A stretch of DNA of 64,000 nucleotides, from positions 104,013 through 168,012 of the forward strand of contig CACEYZ010000001.1 of assembly GCA_902563885.1 (NCBI GenBank). Reading direction: 5' to 3'. Shown here piece by piece: positions 1 to 8,140 of the stretch. The translations under genes and the position numbers were made by a program. The first letter of the stretch is position 1. Each line of letters opens with the position of its first letter. The stretch is from an uncultured SAR86 cluster bacterium. Its GTDB lineage: Bacteria > Pseudomonadota > Gammaproteobacteria > Magnimaribacterales > TMED112. The notes below the pieces were generated by a model, which did no database searches, had not been told where the DNA came from, and saw only the letters and a list, made by a program, of their open reading frames with translations.

Positions 1-3000
1 TTCAGTAAAAATAATACTTCCAGCCATTCTATATTAAAAAGATCTATATCCTCGCTTCAATGCATGAGACATAGGGGCGCATTGAGTTATGACGGAAAAA
101 CCCCTGATGGCGTGGGCATAATGATCGATTTAGACCATAATTTTTTTCAAAAAAAATTACTTGATGAACAAAACTTAATACTTCCATCCAGGTTTGGTTT
201 AGGGATGTTTTTTGTAAATAAAAAATTTCCATTTTTAGAATATTTAAAAGTTATTCTTGATGAGCACGAACTAAATCTTTTAGCTTTAAGAGAATTAAAA
301 TTTGATGAAAGCATTTTAGGCGAGATGGCCAAAAAGTCATGTCCACAAATACTTCAAATCTTTGTAGAAAATAAAAAAAGAACTGATTCTAGTGATCAAT
401 TAGATGTAAATCTTTATAAAGCAAAAAAACTTTTTGACAAAAAATTTGATTTTGAACGTGAATTATATTGTTGCTCTTTCTCTGCTGATACTGTTGTCTA
501 TAAGGGCCTTGTAATGCCTTCAGAGTTTGACAGTTTTTATACCGATCTATCTGATACTTCACATCGAACAGCAAGTGTTATGTTCCATATAAGATTTTCT
601 ACAAACACGTCTCCAAAATGGCATTTAGCGCAACCATACAGAGTTATTGCGCACAACGGTGAAATAAACACCATTTCAGGAAATAGAAACTGGGCGCTAG
701 CAAGAATGAATAATTTATCCTCAAAAAGATTTGGCAACATGAGGAAATATCAACCATTAGTTAATCAATCTGGCTCAGATTCCTCAAGCCTAGACAATAT
801 GATAGAAGTTCTAAAAGAGGGTGGAGTAAATATTGGAAGAGCTGCAAGAATGCTAATACCTCCATCTTGGCAGAATACGGACTTAATGGACTCAGACGAA
901 AAGGCTTTTCATGAGTATAACTCTATGCACATGGAAGCATGGGATGGACCTGCCTTAATATGCTTTCAAGATAAAAACTTTTTATCTTGCTTCCTCGATA
1001 GAAATGGATTGAGACCAGCAAAAATTGAATTTTTTAATGATGAGACTATTTGTATTTCTTCTGAATTTGGGTCAAATAACGACAATTTGAAAACAATAAA
1101 AACTGACAGATTAGGACCAGGTGGTCTTTTTGTATATGACAGGAATTCTCAAAAAATTTTAAAAGATAAAGATGTTGATGAAGTTTTGGCAAAAACAAAT
1201 CCGTACAGGGAATGGTTGAAAAAAAATTCAAAACACTTAGAAGCTAATTTACATGAATATGCTGGACCTCAAATGCGTGAAATATCTGAAAAATACTTCA
1301 ATGACTCAGCAAGAACATTCTGCCTTTCCAAGGAGGAGATTAATCTGCTAGAAAAATATTCTGTGGAAGGAGGAGAGCCTACAGGATCAATGGGAGATGA
1401 CACTCCTCTTGCGCCAATTAGTGAATTTGTTAGATCCCCTTACGATCATTGCAGGCAAAAATTTGCTCAAGTAACAAATCCACCAATCGATTCTCTCAGA
1501 GAAAAGTATGTAATGTCTCTTGAAACTTGTATTGGTCCAGAACTAGATATTTTTGAGGAGACCTCTGAACATGCCAATAGGATCGTTGTAAACTCTCCTA
1601 TTCTTTCACACAAAAAATTTAACTTACTCATAAAAAATAAAAAGTTCAAAGTAAAACGGTTCTTAATAGAGTACGAGAGAGAAGATTCTCTTGAAGAAAG
1701 TTTAATTAAATTATGTGAAGATGTTTTGGCATCGGTAAAGGAAAGTTACTCAATTATAGTACTTGATGAGAAGCAAACCTCATTCAATAAGCCTGTTATT
1801 CCAGCTCTTTTAGCAACTTCAGCAATTCATAATTATTTGATCAAAAATAATGAGCGAGTTTCCTGCAATATTATTGTAAATACTGCCTCTGCAAGAGATA
1901 CTCACCAAATAGCATGTTTAATAGGTTTTGGAGCAACATGTGTCCACCCTTGGCTTGGTCTTCAAACAGTTTTAAAAATTGGAAAACAAAGAGAATTAGA
2001 TTCCCCAGGCAATGAACTCTGCGCATCTTATAGAAAGTCATTAAATAATGGTTTATTGAAAATAATGTCGAAGATGGGAATATCGAATATTTCCAGTTAC
2101 AGAGGAGCAGGACTTTTTGAAGTTGTTGGATTTTCCGAAAAGATTAATAAAGTTTGCTTTCCCAAAAATGAAACACTTATTTTTGGCGATTGCTTTAAAG
2201 ACATAGAAAGGAAATCTCTTGAAGTTATAGATAGTGATAAAGATAGTAAAATTTTGCCAAAAGGTCTTCATAAATTTGTTCATGGAGGAGAGGAGCATGC
2301 TTATCAGCCTGGTGTGGTAATTGAGTTACAGAACTCCCTCAAAGAAGGATCTTTTGAAAAATTTAAAAATTTCTCAGAAATTATTAATAAAAGAAAGCCA
2401 CTGGCTGTAAGAGATTTTTTTGAATTAAAGAAAAACGAAAAAACTATTGATCTTGAAGAAGTAGAACCAGTAGAAAGTATTTTAAAACGTTTCGATTCTG
2501 CTGGGATGAGTCTAGGTTCACTATCTCCTTTAGCCCATGAAACCCTTGCTGCTGCAATGAATGGTTTGGGCTGTAGATCTAATTCAGGAGAAGGAGGTGA
2601 GGACAGGAAAAGGTTTGGAACTAATTTAATGTCGAAGATTAAACAAGTTGCCTCGGGAAGGTTTGGAGTAACCCCACATTATTTAGTTAACGCTGAGGTG
2701 TTACAGATAAAGATCGCCCAGGGAGCAAAACCTGGAGAGGGAGGCCAGCTACCTGGAGCTAAAGTGGATTCGTACATCGCTAAACTCAGGCATTCAAAAC
2801 CAGGGATAACCTTGATTTCCCCTCCACCTCATCATGATATTTACTCAATTGAAGACCTTGCTCAACTTATTTATGATCTTAAACAAGTGAATCACAAAGC
2901 ACTTGTTTCAGTTAAGCTTGTTTCAGAGCCAGGTGTTGGAATTGTCGCTGCAGGAGTAGTAAAAGCAAATGCGGATTTTATTACTATTTCGGGACATGAT

Positions 3001-4362
3001 GGTGGTACTGGTGCAAGTCCAATATCATCAATAAGATATGCAGGCTCTCCATGGGAGACTGGATTGTTTGAAACACAAAATATCCTACTTCAAAGCAACC
3101 TTAGGTCTAGAGTTAAACTTCAAACAGATGGTGGACTAAAGACTGGATTAGATGTAATAAAAGCGGCAATTTTTGGTGCAGATTCTTTCGGCTTTGGTAC
3201 GGCGCCAATGATTGCAATGGGGTGCAAGTATTTGAGAATTTGTCATCTTAATAATTGTGCTACTGGTGTTGCTACTCAACAATTGAGAATTATCAATGAT
3301 CATTTTCTTGGTGAGGTGGAAAAAGTTCAAAATTATTTTATTTTTGTCGCAAAAGAAATAAGAGAGATTCTTGCTGCACTGGGTTATAAGTCGATTGAAG
3401 AAATTATTGGTAAATCTGATTTGCTTGAATTAAAAAAAGAGCACTACGAAAGAGCGACAAAAATGGGTCTAGATAAACTTTTATTTAGATTTAGACCTAA
3501 TAAATCTCAACTGAATACTAGGGCTCAAAACAACATAAATAAATCCTTGAATGATGAATCTTTATCAAACCTTATCTCAGAGAAAATATCGAAAAATATA
3601 GAGAAAGGCAAAGGGGGTGCATTTAGTTTTAAGATCTCTAATACCCATAGATCAATTGGTGCTGAAGTGTCTGGAATGATATCAAGGGCTCATAGTGAAA
3701 AGGGCATGCCAGAGAGGCTTATTTTGAACTTCAAAGGAACTGCAGGGCAAAGCTTTGGTTGTTGGAATGCCAAAGGGCTTGAATTGAATTTAAAAGGTCT
3801 AGCAAATGATTATGTTGGGAAAGGAATGAATGGAGGAAAAATTGTAATTACAAAAGAAAAACATCTAAAAGACGACAGATCAGTTTTACTTGGAAATACT
3901 TGTCTTTTTGGAGCTACAGGAGGAGAGTTTTACGCAAATGGTGTAGCAGGGGAAAGATTTGCAGTTAGGAATTCTGGTGCTAAGGCAATTATTGAAGGTG
4001 CGGGAGATCATTGTTGTGAGTACATGACTGGTGGTGAAGTAATTGTGCTAGGTTCAGTTGGGAATAATTTTGGTGCAGGAATGACAGGAGGCTTTGCATA
4101 TGTATTTGATGAAGATAGAAGCTTTGTTGATCGATGCAATAAAGATCTTATTTCTTTTAATAGAATTACAAGCCAAGAAATGGAGGCTCATAGAAGCTAT
4201 CTAAAAGATAGAATTTTCCAATTTATAAAAGAAACTGACAGCAATGTTGGAAAAACAATTCTTGAAGACTTCGATAGATATAAAAGTTTATTTTGGATTA
4301 TTACACCTTACGCAGAAAATCTCGAAAAGATAATAAAAAACACAAGAGAGGAAGCTGCATAA
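1..4362 (+). CDS. gltB: Glutamate synthase large subunit (GOGAT alpha), 5'-truncated by the window edge
   Basis: Makes two glutamates from 2-oxoglutarate and glutamine with GltD and NADPH; cytosolic iron-sulfur flavoenzyme. The reading frame is open from base 1, and the first internal Met (base 64) lies in the conserved MRHRGA segment, so the true start and the catalytic N-terminal Cys of the class II amidotransferase domain are upstream of the window. Counting from that Met: amidotransferase domain to about residue 420 (HNGEINT seen), central domain, FMN-binding synthase domain from about 810 (SGHDGGTGASP), the 3Fe-4S cluster at about 1050 with the expected C-x5-C-x4-C spacing, and the C-terminal beta-helix domain to the end. 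The stop overlaps the gltD start by one base, so the two are co-translated. Nothing looks broken. Confidence 0.97.
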   Translation, partial: FSKNNTSSHSILKRSISSLQCMRHRGALSYDGKTPDGVGIMIDLDHNFFQKKLLDEQNLILPSRFGLGMFFVNKKFPFLEYLKVILDEHELNLLALRELKFDESILGEMAKKSCPQILQIFVENKKRTDSSDQLDVNLYKAKKLFDKKFDFERELYCCSFSADTVVYKGLVMPSEFDSFYTDLSDTSHRTASVMFHIRFSTNTSPKWHLAQPYRVIAHNGEINTISGNRNWALARMNNLSSKRFGNMRKYQPLVNQSGSDSSSLDNMIEVLKEGGVNIGRAARMLIPPSWQNTDLMDSDEKAFHEYNSMHMEAWDGPALICFQDKNFLSCFLDRNGLRPAKIEFFNDETICISSEFGSNNDNLKTIKTDRLGPGGLFVYDRNSQKILKDKDVDEVLAKTNPYREWLKKNSKHLEANLHEYAGPQMREISEKYFNDSARTFCLSKEEINLLEKYSVEGGEPTGSMGDDTPLAPISEFVRSPYDHCRQKFAQVTNPPIDSLREKYVMSLETCIGPELDIFEETSEHANRIVVNSPILSHKKFNLLIKNKKFKVKRFLIEYEREDSLEESLIKLCEDVLASVKESYSIIVLDEKQTSFNKPVIPALLATSAIHNYLIKNNERVSCNIIVNTASARDTHQIACLIGFGATCVHPWLGLQTVLKIGKQRELDSPGNELCASYRKSLNNGLLKIMSKMGISNISSYRGAGLFEVVGFSEKINKVCFPKNETLIFGDCFKDIERKSLEVIDSDKDSKILPKGLHKFVHGGEEHAYQPGVVIELQNSLKEGSFEKFKNFSEIINKRKPLAVRDFFELKKNEKTIDLEEVEPVESILKRFDSAGMSLGSLSPLAHETLAAAMNGLGCRSNSGEGGEDRKRFGTNLMSKIKQVASGRFGVTPHYLVNAEVLQIKIAQGAKPGEGGQLPGAKVDSYIAKLRHSKPGITLISPPPHHDIYSIEDLAQLIYDLKQVNHKALVSVKLVSEPGVGIVAAGVVKANADFITISGHDGGTGASPISSIRYAGSPWETGLFETQNILLQSNLRSRVKLQTDGGLKTGLDVIKAAIFGADSFGFGTAPMIAMGCKYLRICHLNNCATGVATQQLRIINDHFLGEVEKVQNYFIFVAKEIREILAALGYKSIEEIIGKSDLLELKKEHYERATKMGLDKLLFRFRPNKSQLNTRAQNNINKSLNDESLSNLISEKISKNIEKGKGGAFSFKISNTHRSIGAEVSGMISRAHSEKGMPERLILNFKGTAGQSFGCWNAKGLELNLKGLANDYVGKGMNGGKIVITKEKHLKDDRSVLLGNTCLFGATGGEFYANGVAGERFAVRNSGAKAIIEGAGDHCCEYMTGGEVIVLGSVGNNFGAGMTGGFAYVFDEDRSFVDRCNKDLISFNRITSQEMEAHRSYLKDRIFQFIKETDSNVGKTILEDFDRYKSLFWIITPYAENLEKIIKNTREEAA

Positions 4363-5750
4363 TGTCTGAAAAAAACTACGAATTTATTGAAATTAAGAGG
4401 ATAGAGCCAGAAACAAAAAGTTTGAATGTAAGAAAAGTAGATTTTTCCGAAATTTATGAGCAAACAAATATAAAAAAAGTTTCAGAACAGGCAAGCAGAT
4501 GTCTTGGATGTGGCAATCCATATTGCGAGTGGAAATGTCCTTTACATAATTACATTCCTGACTGGCTTAAACTTATAGAGGAAAATAGATTAGAAGAAGC
4601 AGCTGATTTATGTCATGAAACAAATGCTTTTCCAGAAATATGTGGAAGGATTTGTCCCCAAGAAAAACTTTGCGAGGGAGCTTGTACCTTAAATACTGGA
4701 TATGAGGCTGTTACTATTGGGCAAGTTGAAAAATATATTTCTGATACAGCTTTGGAACAGGGATGGAAGCCAAAAAAATACTCAGAAAAACAAACCAAAT
4801 TTCACGTATCAATAATTGGTGCGGGGCCAGCTGGATTAGCATGCGCTGAAACATTGATAAGAAGAGGAATAAACTGCACGGTTTATGATAAGTATTCTGA
4901 AATAGGCGGATTACTTACATACGGAATTCCAGAGTTTAAGCTTGAGAAAAAAGTTGTTCTAAAAAGGAGAGAAATCTTAGAAGAGCTTGGAGTAAAGTTT
5001 GTTCTAAATTGTTGGGTAGATGATAAGAAAATAAAAGAAATTGAAACAGCAAGTGATGCTATTTTTTTAGGGCTGGGAACTTACGAATCTATTAAGGGAA
5101 AATATAAAGGATTTGATAAGGATGGGATAACTGAGGCTCTGCCATACCTCATTAAAAATACTGATTATCTAATGACTGATAGTGATTTTGAGGAATTAAA
5201 TTTCAAAGGACAAAAAGTTATTGTTTTGGGAGGCGGTGACACAGCAATGGATTGTGTAAGGACAGCGATAAGACAAGGAGCAAAAAGTGTGAAGTGCATT
5301 TATAGAAGAAGTAAAGAACATATGCCAGGATCGTCTAAAGAAGTTAAACACGCTGAAGAGGAGGGTGTTGAGTTTATTTTTAATACACAACCAATTGAAG
5401 TAGAGGGAAACGGTTCTGTTAAAAAATTAAAAATCGTAACGACAAAATACGATGAGAGTAAAAAATCGTTAGTTGAACAAATTGGCTCAGAAAGGTTGAT
5501 TGATGTCGATCGTCTAATCGTAGCATTTGGATATAGTGCATCACCACAAGATTTTTTTATTAATAAAGGAGTGGAAATTGATAAAGATGGACTAGTGAAA
5601 TTAGATGGAAATGAGTATAAGTATCAGACTTCTAATGAAAAATTTTTTGCCGGTGGAGATATGATTATGGGTTCTAGTTTAGCAGTTTATGCAATAGCAC
5701 ATGGTAGAGATGCGGCAAAAGAGATAATTAACTACTTAAAAAGCAATTAG
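4362..5750 (+). CDS. gltD: Glutamate synthase small subunit (GOGAT beta)
   Basis: Supplies NADPH electrons to GltB through FAD and two 4Fe-4S clusters. The 462-residue protein has the N-terminal cysteine-rich ferredoxin-like segment (CLGCGNPYCEWKC and CGRICPQEKLCEGAC), an FAD Rossmann motif (GAGPAGLACAE, about residue 155) and an NADPH motif (VLGGGDTAMDC, about 288). The frame stays open upstream to 4293, but the ATG at 4362 is chosen because it follows a purine-rich GAGAGGAAG stretch and overlaps the gltB stop as TAATG; the extra upstream residues would read through gltB in another frame. Two-gene operon ending at the hairpin at 5820. Confidence 0.96.
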   Translation: MSEKNYEFIEIKRIEPETKSLNVRKVDFSEIYEQTNIKKVSEQASRCLGCGNPYCEWKCPLHNYIPDWLKLIEENRLEEAADLCHETNAFPEICGRICPQEKLCEGACTLNTGYEAVTIGQVEKYISDTALEQGWKPKKYSEKQTKFHVSIIGAGPAGLACAETLIRRGINCTVYDKYSEIGGLLTYGIPEFKLEKKVVLKRREILEELGVKFVLNCWVDDKKIKEIETASDAIFLGLGTYESIKGKYKGFDKDGITEALPYLIKNTDYLMTDSDFEELNFKGQKVIVLGGGDTAMDCVRTAIRQGAKSVKCIYRRSKEHMPGSSKEVKHAEEEGVEFIFNTQPIEVEGNGSVKKLKIVTTKYDESKKSLVEQIGSERLIDVDRLIVAFGYSASPQDFFINKGVEIDKDGLVKLDGNEYKYQTSNEKFFAGGDMIMGSSLAVYAIAHGRDAAKEIINYLKSN

Positions 5751-5819
5751 AGCAAGTAACAGCCATTTTAAGGCATAAATTTTAAAATCTAAGCAACTAT
5801 TAAGCAAAAAACAAAAAAA

Positions 5820-5841
5820 GGGCTCAGAAGAGCCCTTTTTT
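5820..5841. terminator. Bidirectional intrinsic terminator
   Basis: Perfect 6-bp GC-rich stem GGGCTC / GAGCCC with a 4-base loop, followed by six T on the plus strand and preceded by seven A, which become a U tract for the minus strand. It sits between the convergent gltD and the membrane-protein gene at 5859, so it can end both transcripts. Confidence 0.9.
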
Positions 5842-5858
5842 GATAAATAAAAAATTAT

Positions 5859-6248
5859 TTATGCTTTCTTTGGCCCCCAGATTAAACCTAACTGGAAAAG
5901 AACAATAACTGCACTTAAAGCCAGTGCTACAGGACCACCTAAAGCAAGTGGTGAAGCAAGACTTGCCTCCAATCTTCCGCATGAGACACCTTCAATAGCA
6001 CATATTGACGCAGTATATGACTCAAATACATAACCAGCAATAAGTCCGGAGTTTGTAAAACTCGCTGCAACCAATACACAGTATGCAGTTGCAAAGATCT
6101 TTCCAACTACATTATCACCAGCATCCCCTTGATAAATGGCATTTGCAAATCTAAAACCTAACCATGTAAAGATTGCAAAACCTACAAAATACATTGCGTT
6201 ACTAATAAGAAAAATATAAAACAAATTTAAATATTCATATTCACTCAT
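5859..6248 (-). CDS. Small integral membrane protein of unknown family, paralog A
   Basis: I do not recognise the family. The 129-residue protein has three hydrophobic segments (about residues 9-33, 48-74 and 100-124), a hydrophilic GDAGDN loop after the first, two cysteines in the second loop (CAIEGVSC), and ends WGPKKA. It shares two blocks with the neighbouring gene at 6354: an FANAI...GD...NV..KIF block followed by an aromatic/small-residue helix, and a C-terminal LFQLGLIW-like block, so the two look like paralogs from a duplication. The start is supported by an exact AGGAGG nine bases upstream, rare in this window, which suggests strong translation. It ends at the bidirectional terminator. 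No function is assigned. Confidence 0.85.
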   Translation of the reverse strand: MSEYEYLNLFYIFLISNAMYFVGFAIFTWLGFRFANAIYQGDAGDNVVGKIFATAYCVLVAASFTNSGLIAGYVFESYTASICAIEGVSCGRLEASLASPLALGGPVALALSAVIVLFQLGLIWGPKKA

Positions 6249-6257
6249 AATAATTAT

Positions 6258-6263
6258 CCTCCT
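6258..6263 (-). promoter_or_regulatory. Exact consensus Shine-Dalgarno AGGAGG
   Basis: CCTCCT on the plus strand, nine bases before the ATG of the membrane-protein gene ending at 5859. Most genes in this window have weak or no such site, so this one fixes the start and suggests high expression. Confidence 0.75.
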
Positions 6264-6353
6264 AATACAAGATTAGAGCATTCAGAGACAGTTTTGTGTG
6301 ACAATTTGATGAACTAAGATCCAGAAAAAAGCATGAAAAAGGGCAGGTTAGCT

Positions 6354-6623
6354 TTATTTAGGGGGCGGAAACCAGATCATTGCCATTTGGAATAAAATAA
6401 TAAATATGTGAAAAATATAGGCAAAAGTTGGAGAAATAATTGGATTTACTAAATGAATGGTTAAAAACATCAATGCAACAAAAATACAAAAAAGTGAGCA
6501 AAAGATCTTTGCAACATTTCTAACAATATCTCCACGATTAATTGCTGCTCTTAAAGAATTTGCAAGATTAAATGAAATAAAAGTTAAAACACTAAGACTT
6601 AAAAAATATATCCCCGTTTCCAT
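6354..6623 (-). CDS. Small integral membrane protein of unknown family, paralog B
   Basis: 89 residues, almost all hydrophobic, with about three membrane spans (2-20, 38-58 and 62-84). It lacks the cysteine-containing loop of the larger neighbour at 5859 but keeps its shared blocks: LANSL...RGDIVRNVAKIF matches FANAI...GDAGDNVVGKIF, and LFQMAMIW matches LFQLGLIW near the C-terminus. It lies 105 bases upstream of that gene on the same strand. An ATG nine bases further upstream is excluded by an immediate in-frame TAA. The ribosome site is weak. Function unknown; a gene duplication is inferred from the shared blocks only. Confidence 0.7.
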   Translation of the reverse strand: METGIYFLSLSVLTFISFNLANSLRAAINRGDIVRNVAKIFCSLFCIFVALMFLTIHLVNPIISPTFAYIFHIFIILFQMAMIWFPPPK

Positions 6624-6874
6624 TTTTTACATTTTACCGTTTTTAAAAAAAATTTCTAATTGAAGAAGAGGGGAAATATTCATTTATTTATATTTTAAAA
6701 TTTCTTTATTACAATATTCATAACTTCGCATAATATATATTATGTTAAATTAATAGTAAAAATAATAGTAGTAAGTATATTAGCTGTAAATCACTATAAA
6801 TGTGCCTAATAGCAGAATAAAACTTATTGGAATTTTTGTAGAAATGAATTATTTAACATAATACTGGGAGGTAT
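6624..6874. other. AT-rich intergenic region with inverted repeats
   Basis: 251 bases with no convincing gene, upstream of paralog B. It contains a perfect 16-bp palindrome at 6729-6744 (CATAATATATATTATG) and a 13-bp inverted repeat with arms 6738-6750 and 6851-6863, about 100 bases apart and partly overlapping the palindrome. Base composition is extreme, so chance occurrence is possible; it could hold the promoter or operator of the membrane-protein pair. Confidence 0.45.
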
Positions 6875-7348
6875 CTAAGAGTACCAAGTATGTTTACCAA
6901 ACTGATTAGCTTCTACCCGTTTTTTATTATCTAAGTAGTACTTGAATCCCATTACAACACTTTCAATGTATGATTGAAGCTTATGTTTTACATATAAATT
7001 CCAGGCTAACCACTTAATTAGAGGATTTTTATAAGGTAAAGAAGGATTTACTCTTACAGTTAATGTAGAAATACCTTCTTCTTCTGAAACAATCCAATTT
7101 ACAACTGTATCTCTTCTTTTCGCTCCTATTCTTAGATCATAGCCATTCTCGTGCCAATTATATATTTCTCTTGTGTACTCTAATCCGCTAAAATAAAGCA
7201 CTTTATCCATAGAATTGCTGCCTGGCCATGTAATAACTTCATTTTTCTTACAGAAAGGATGATATAGCTCCAATGCACCCGGTTTTCTTACGAGATCTAG
7301 TAATTCTTTTTTGGGAAGATTAAATGAAGCCTCAGATTGTACATGCAT
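6875..7348 (-). CDS. SRPBCC (START-like) fold protein
   Basis: 157 residues with the general pattern of the SRPBCC ligand-binding superfamily: an N-terminal strand with SEASFNLPKKELLDLVRKPGALELYHPF-like spacing, alternating short strands in the middle (VVNWIVSEE then TLTVRVNP), and a long C-terminal amphipathic helix (about residues 115-145). No catalytic residues can be named. It follows the GNAT gene by ten bases on the same strand, so they are probably one transcript. A polyketide-cyclase or lipid-binding role would be a guess. The ATG at 7348 has a modest AAGG upstream. Family moderately sure, function not. Confidence 0.7.
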   Translation of the reverse strand: MHVQSEASFNLPKKELLDLVRKPGALELYHPFCKKNEVITWPGSNSMDKVLYFSGLEYTREIYNWHENGYDLRIGAKRRDTVVNWIVSEEEGISTLTVRVNPSLPYKNPLIKWLAWNLYVKHKLQSYIESVVMGFKYYLDNKKRVEANQFGKHTWYS

Positions 7349-7358
7349 GTAAAATACC

Positions 7359-7859
7359 TTAAAAATTCCTTTCTAAATATGCAACTCCATATTTATTATT
7401 AAAAAAATATTCTTCAACTCTTCTAAACCCCATTTTTTCATGAAATTTTAAAGATTGTTTATTTATTGGTTCAATATTTGCCTCTGCACAAATAGTTAGC
7501 TGCTCATTAATATAATTTTTAAAAATATTTCCATACATAAAGGAACCAAAACCCCGATTTTCAAAGCCTTTTTTGACTCCTATGCGGTCAATATATAGAA
7601 ATTTTTTGTATTTTTTTTGAAAATATTTATAGTTTGGCGATTCATATGGAAGATCCTCTCTCATGCAAACTATAAATGCACATATTTCTTTCTGAAATAC
7701 CAAAAAACTTCCAAACGTAGATAATTCAATTAAATCCTCTAATTTGTCTAAATCTCCTAGGGAGCTAAGCATAGGCTTATGGCTTTCATTTATCTCTAAA
7801 ACTTCGCTTAAAGACGCTTTTTTAGCTTCTTTAAGGTTAAATTGTTTTAAATTATTCAT
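7359..7859 (-). CDS. GNAT-family N-acetyltransferase (COG3818-like)
   Basis: Transfers an acetyl group from acetyl-CoA to an unknown amine. Matches the COG3818 type of GNAT: LEINESHKPMLSSL near the N-terminus, an SPNYKYF segment, the YIDRIGV strand, an acetyl-CoA loop of the form RGFGSFMYG, then EANIEPINKQSLKFHEKMGF. Two starts are possible: 7892, and 7859 used here. The shorter one fits family length better and keeps the divergent promoter of infA out of the coding region; neither has a clear ribosome site. First gene of a two-gene minus-strand unit with the SRPBCC protein. Confidence 0.83.
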   Translation of the reverse strand: MNNLKQFNLKEAKKASLSEVLEINESHKPMLSSLGDLDKLEDLIELSTFGSFLVFQKEICAFIVCMREDLPYESPNYKYFQKKYKKFLYIDRIGVKKGFENRGFGSFMYGNIFKNYINEQLTICAEANIEPINKQSLKFHEKMGFRRVEEYFFNNKYGVAYLERNF

Positions 7860-7885
7860 TTTTACAAAATTATTATTACAAAAAA

Positions 7886-7913
7886 GTGACATTTTTACTT
7901 TACTGATTACAAT
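7886..7913 (+). promoter_or_regulatory. Predicted promoter of infA
   Basis: GTGACA (7886-7891) and TACAAT (7908-7913) are separated by 16 bases and match the -35 and -10 consensus at five of six positions each. The start codon follows only eight bases after the -10 box, so the transcript would have almost no leader. Prediction by eye. Confidence 0.4.
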
Positions 7914-7921
7914 AATCTTTC

Positions 7922-8140
7922 ATGGCAGGTAAAGATACTATTGAAATGCAAGGAAAGGTAATAGAGGTATTGCCTAATACTGTTTTCAGAGTCCAGCTTG
8001 AAAATGATCATGTTATAACAGCACATATCTCTGGGAAAATGCGAAAAAACTATATCAGGATAATGAATGGAGATAATGTAACAGTACAGCTCTCCCCTTA
8101 CGATCTCAGCAAAGGAAGAATCACCTTTAGGACTAAGTAA
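7922..8140 (+). CDS. infA: Translation initiation factor IF-1
   Basis: 72-residue S1/OB-fold protein that binds the 30S A site during initiation. Standard bacterial IF-1 length and sequence: [13 protein letters not shown] start, an [14 protein letters not shown] core and the [15 protein letters not shown]-terminus. Transcribed alone, divergent from the GNAT gene, and its last eight bases overlap the end of clpA on the opposite strand. The infA-clpA neighbourhood is conserved in gammaproteobacteria, where serW and aat usually lie close by; neither is seen here. Confidence 0.98.
   Translation: MAGKDTIEMQGKVIEVLPNTVFRVQLENDHVITAHISGKMRKNYIRIMNGDNVTVQLSPYDLSKGRITFRTK

Noticed and set aside
6354-6623. 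Small membrane protein as a proteorhodopsin fragment
   Set aside because: Too short and lacks the retinal-binding Lys helix; the paralogous neighbour shows it is a complete different protein.
8133-8140. Possible frameshift at the infA/clpA junction
   Set aside because: Both proteins end with normal C-termini; the eight-base overlap is a genuine convergent overlap like others in the window.
7860-8140. tRNA-Ser (serW) expected near infA/clpA
   Set aside because: No cloverleaf-capable sequence is present; coding regions abut with no room for a tRNA.
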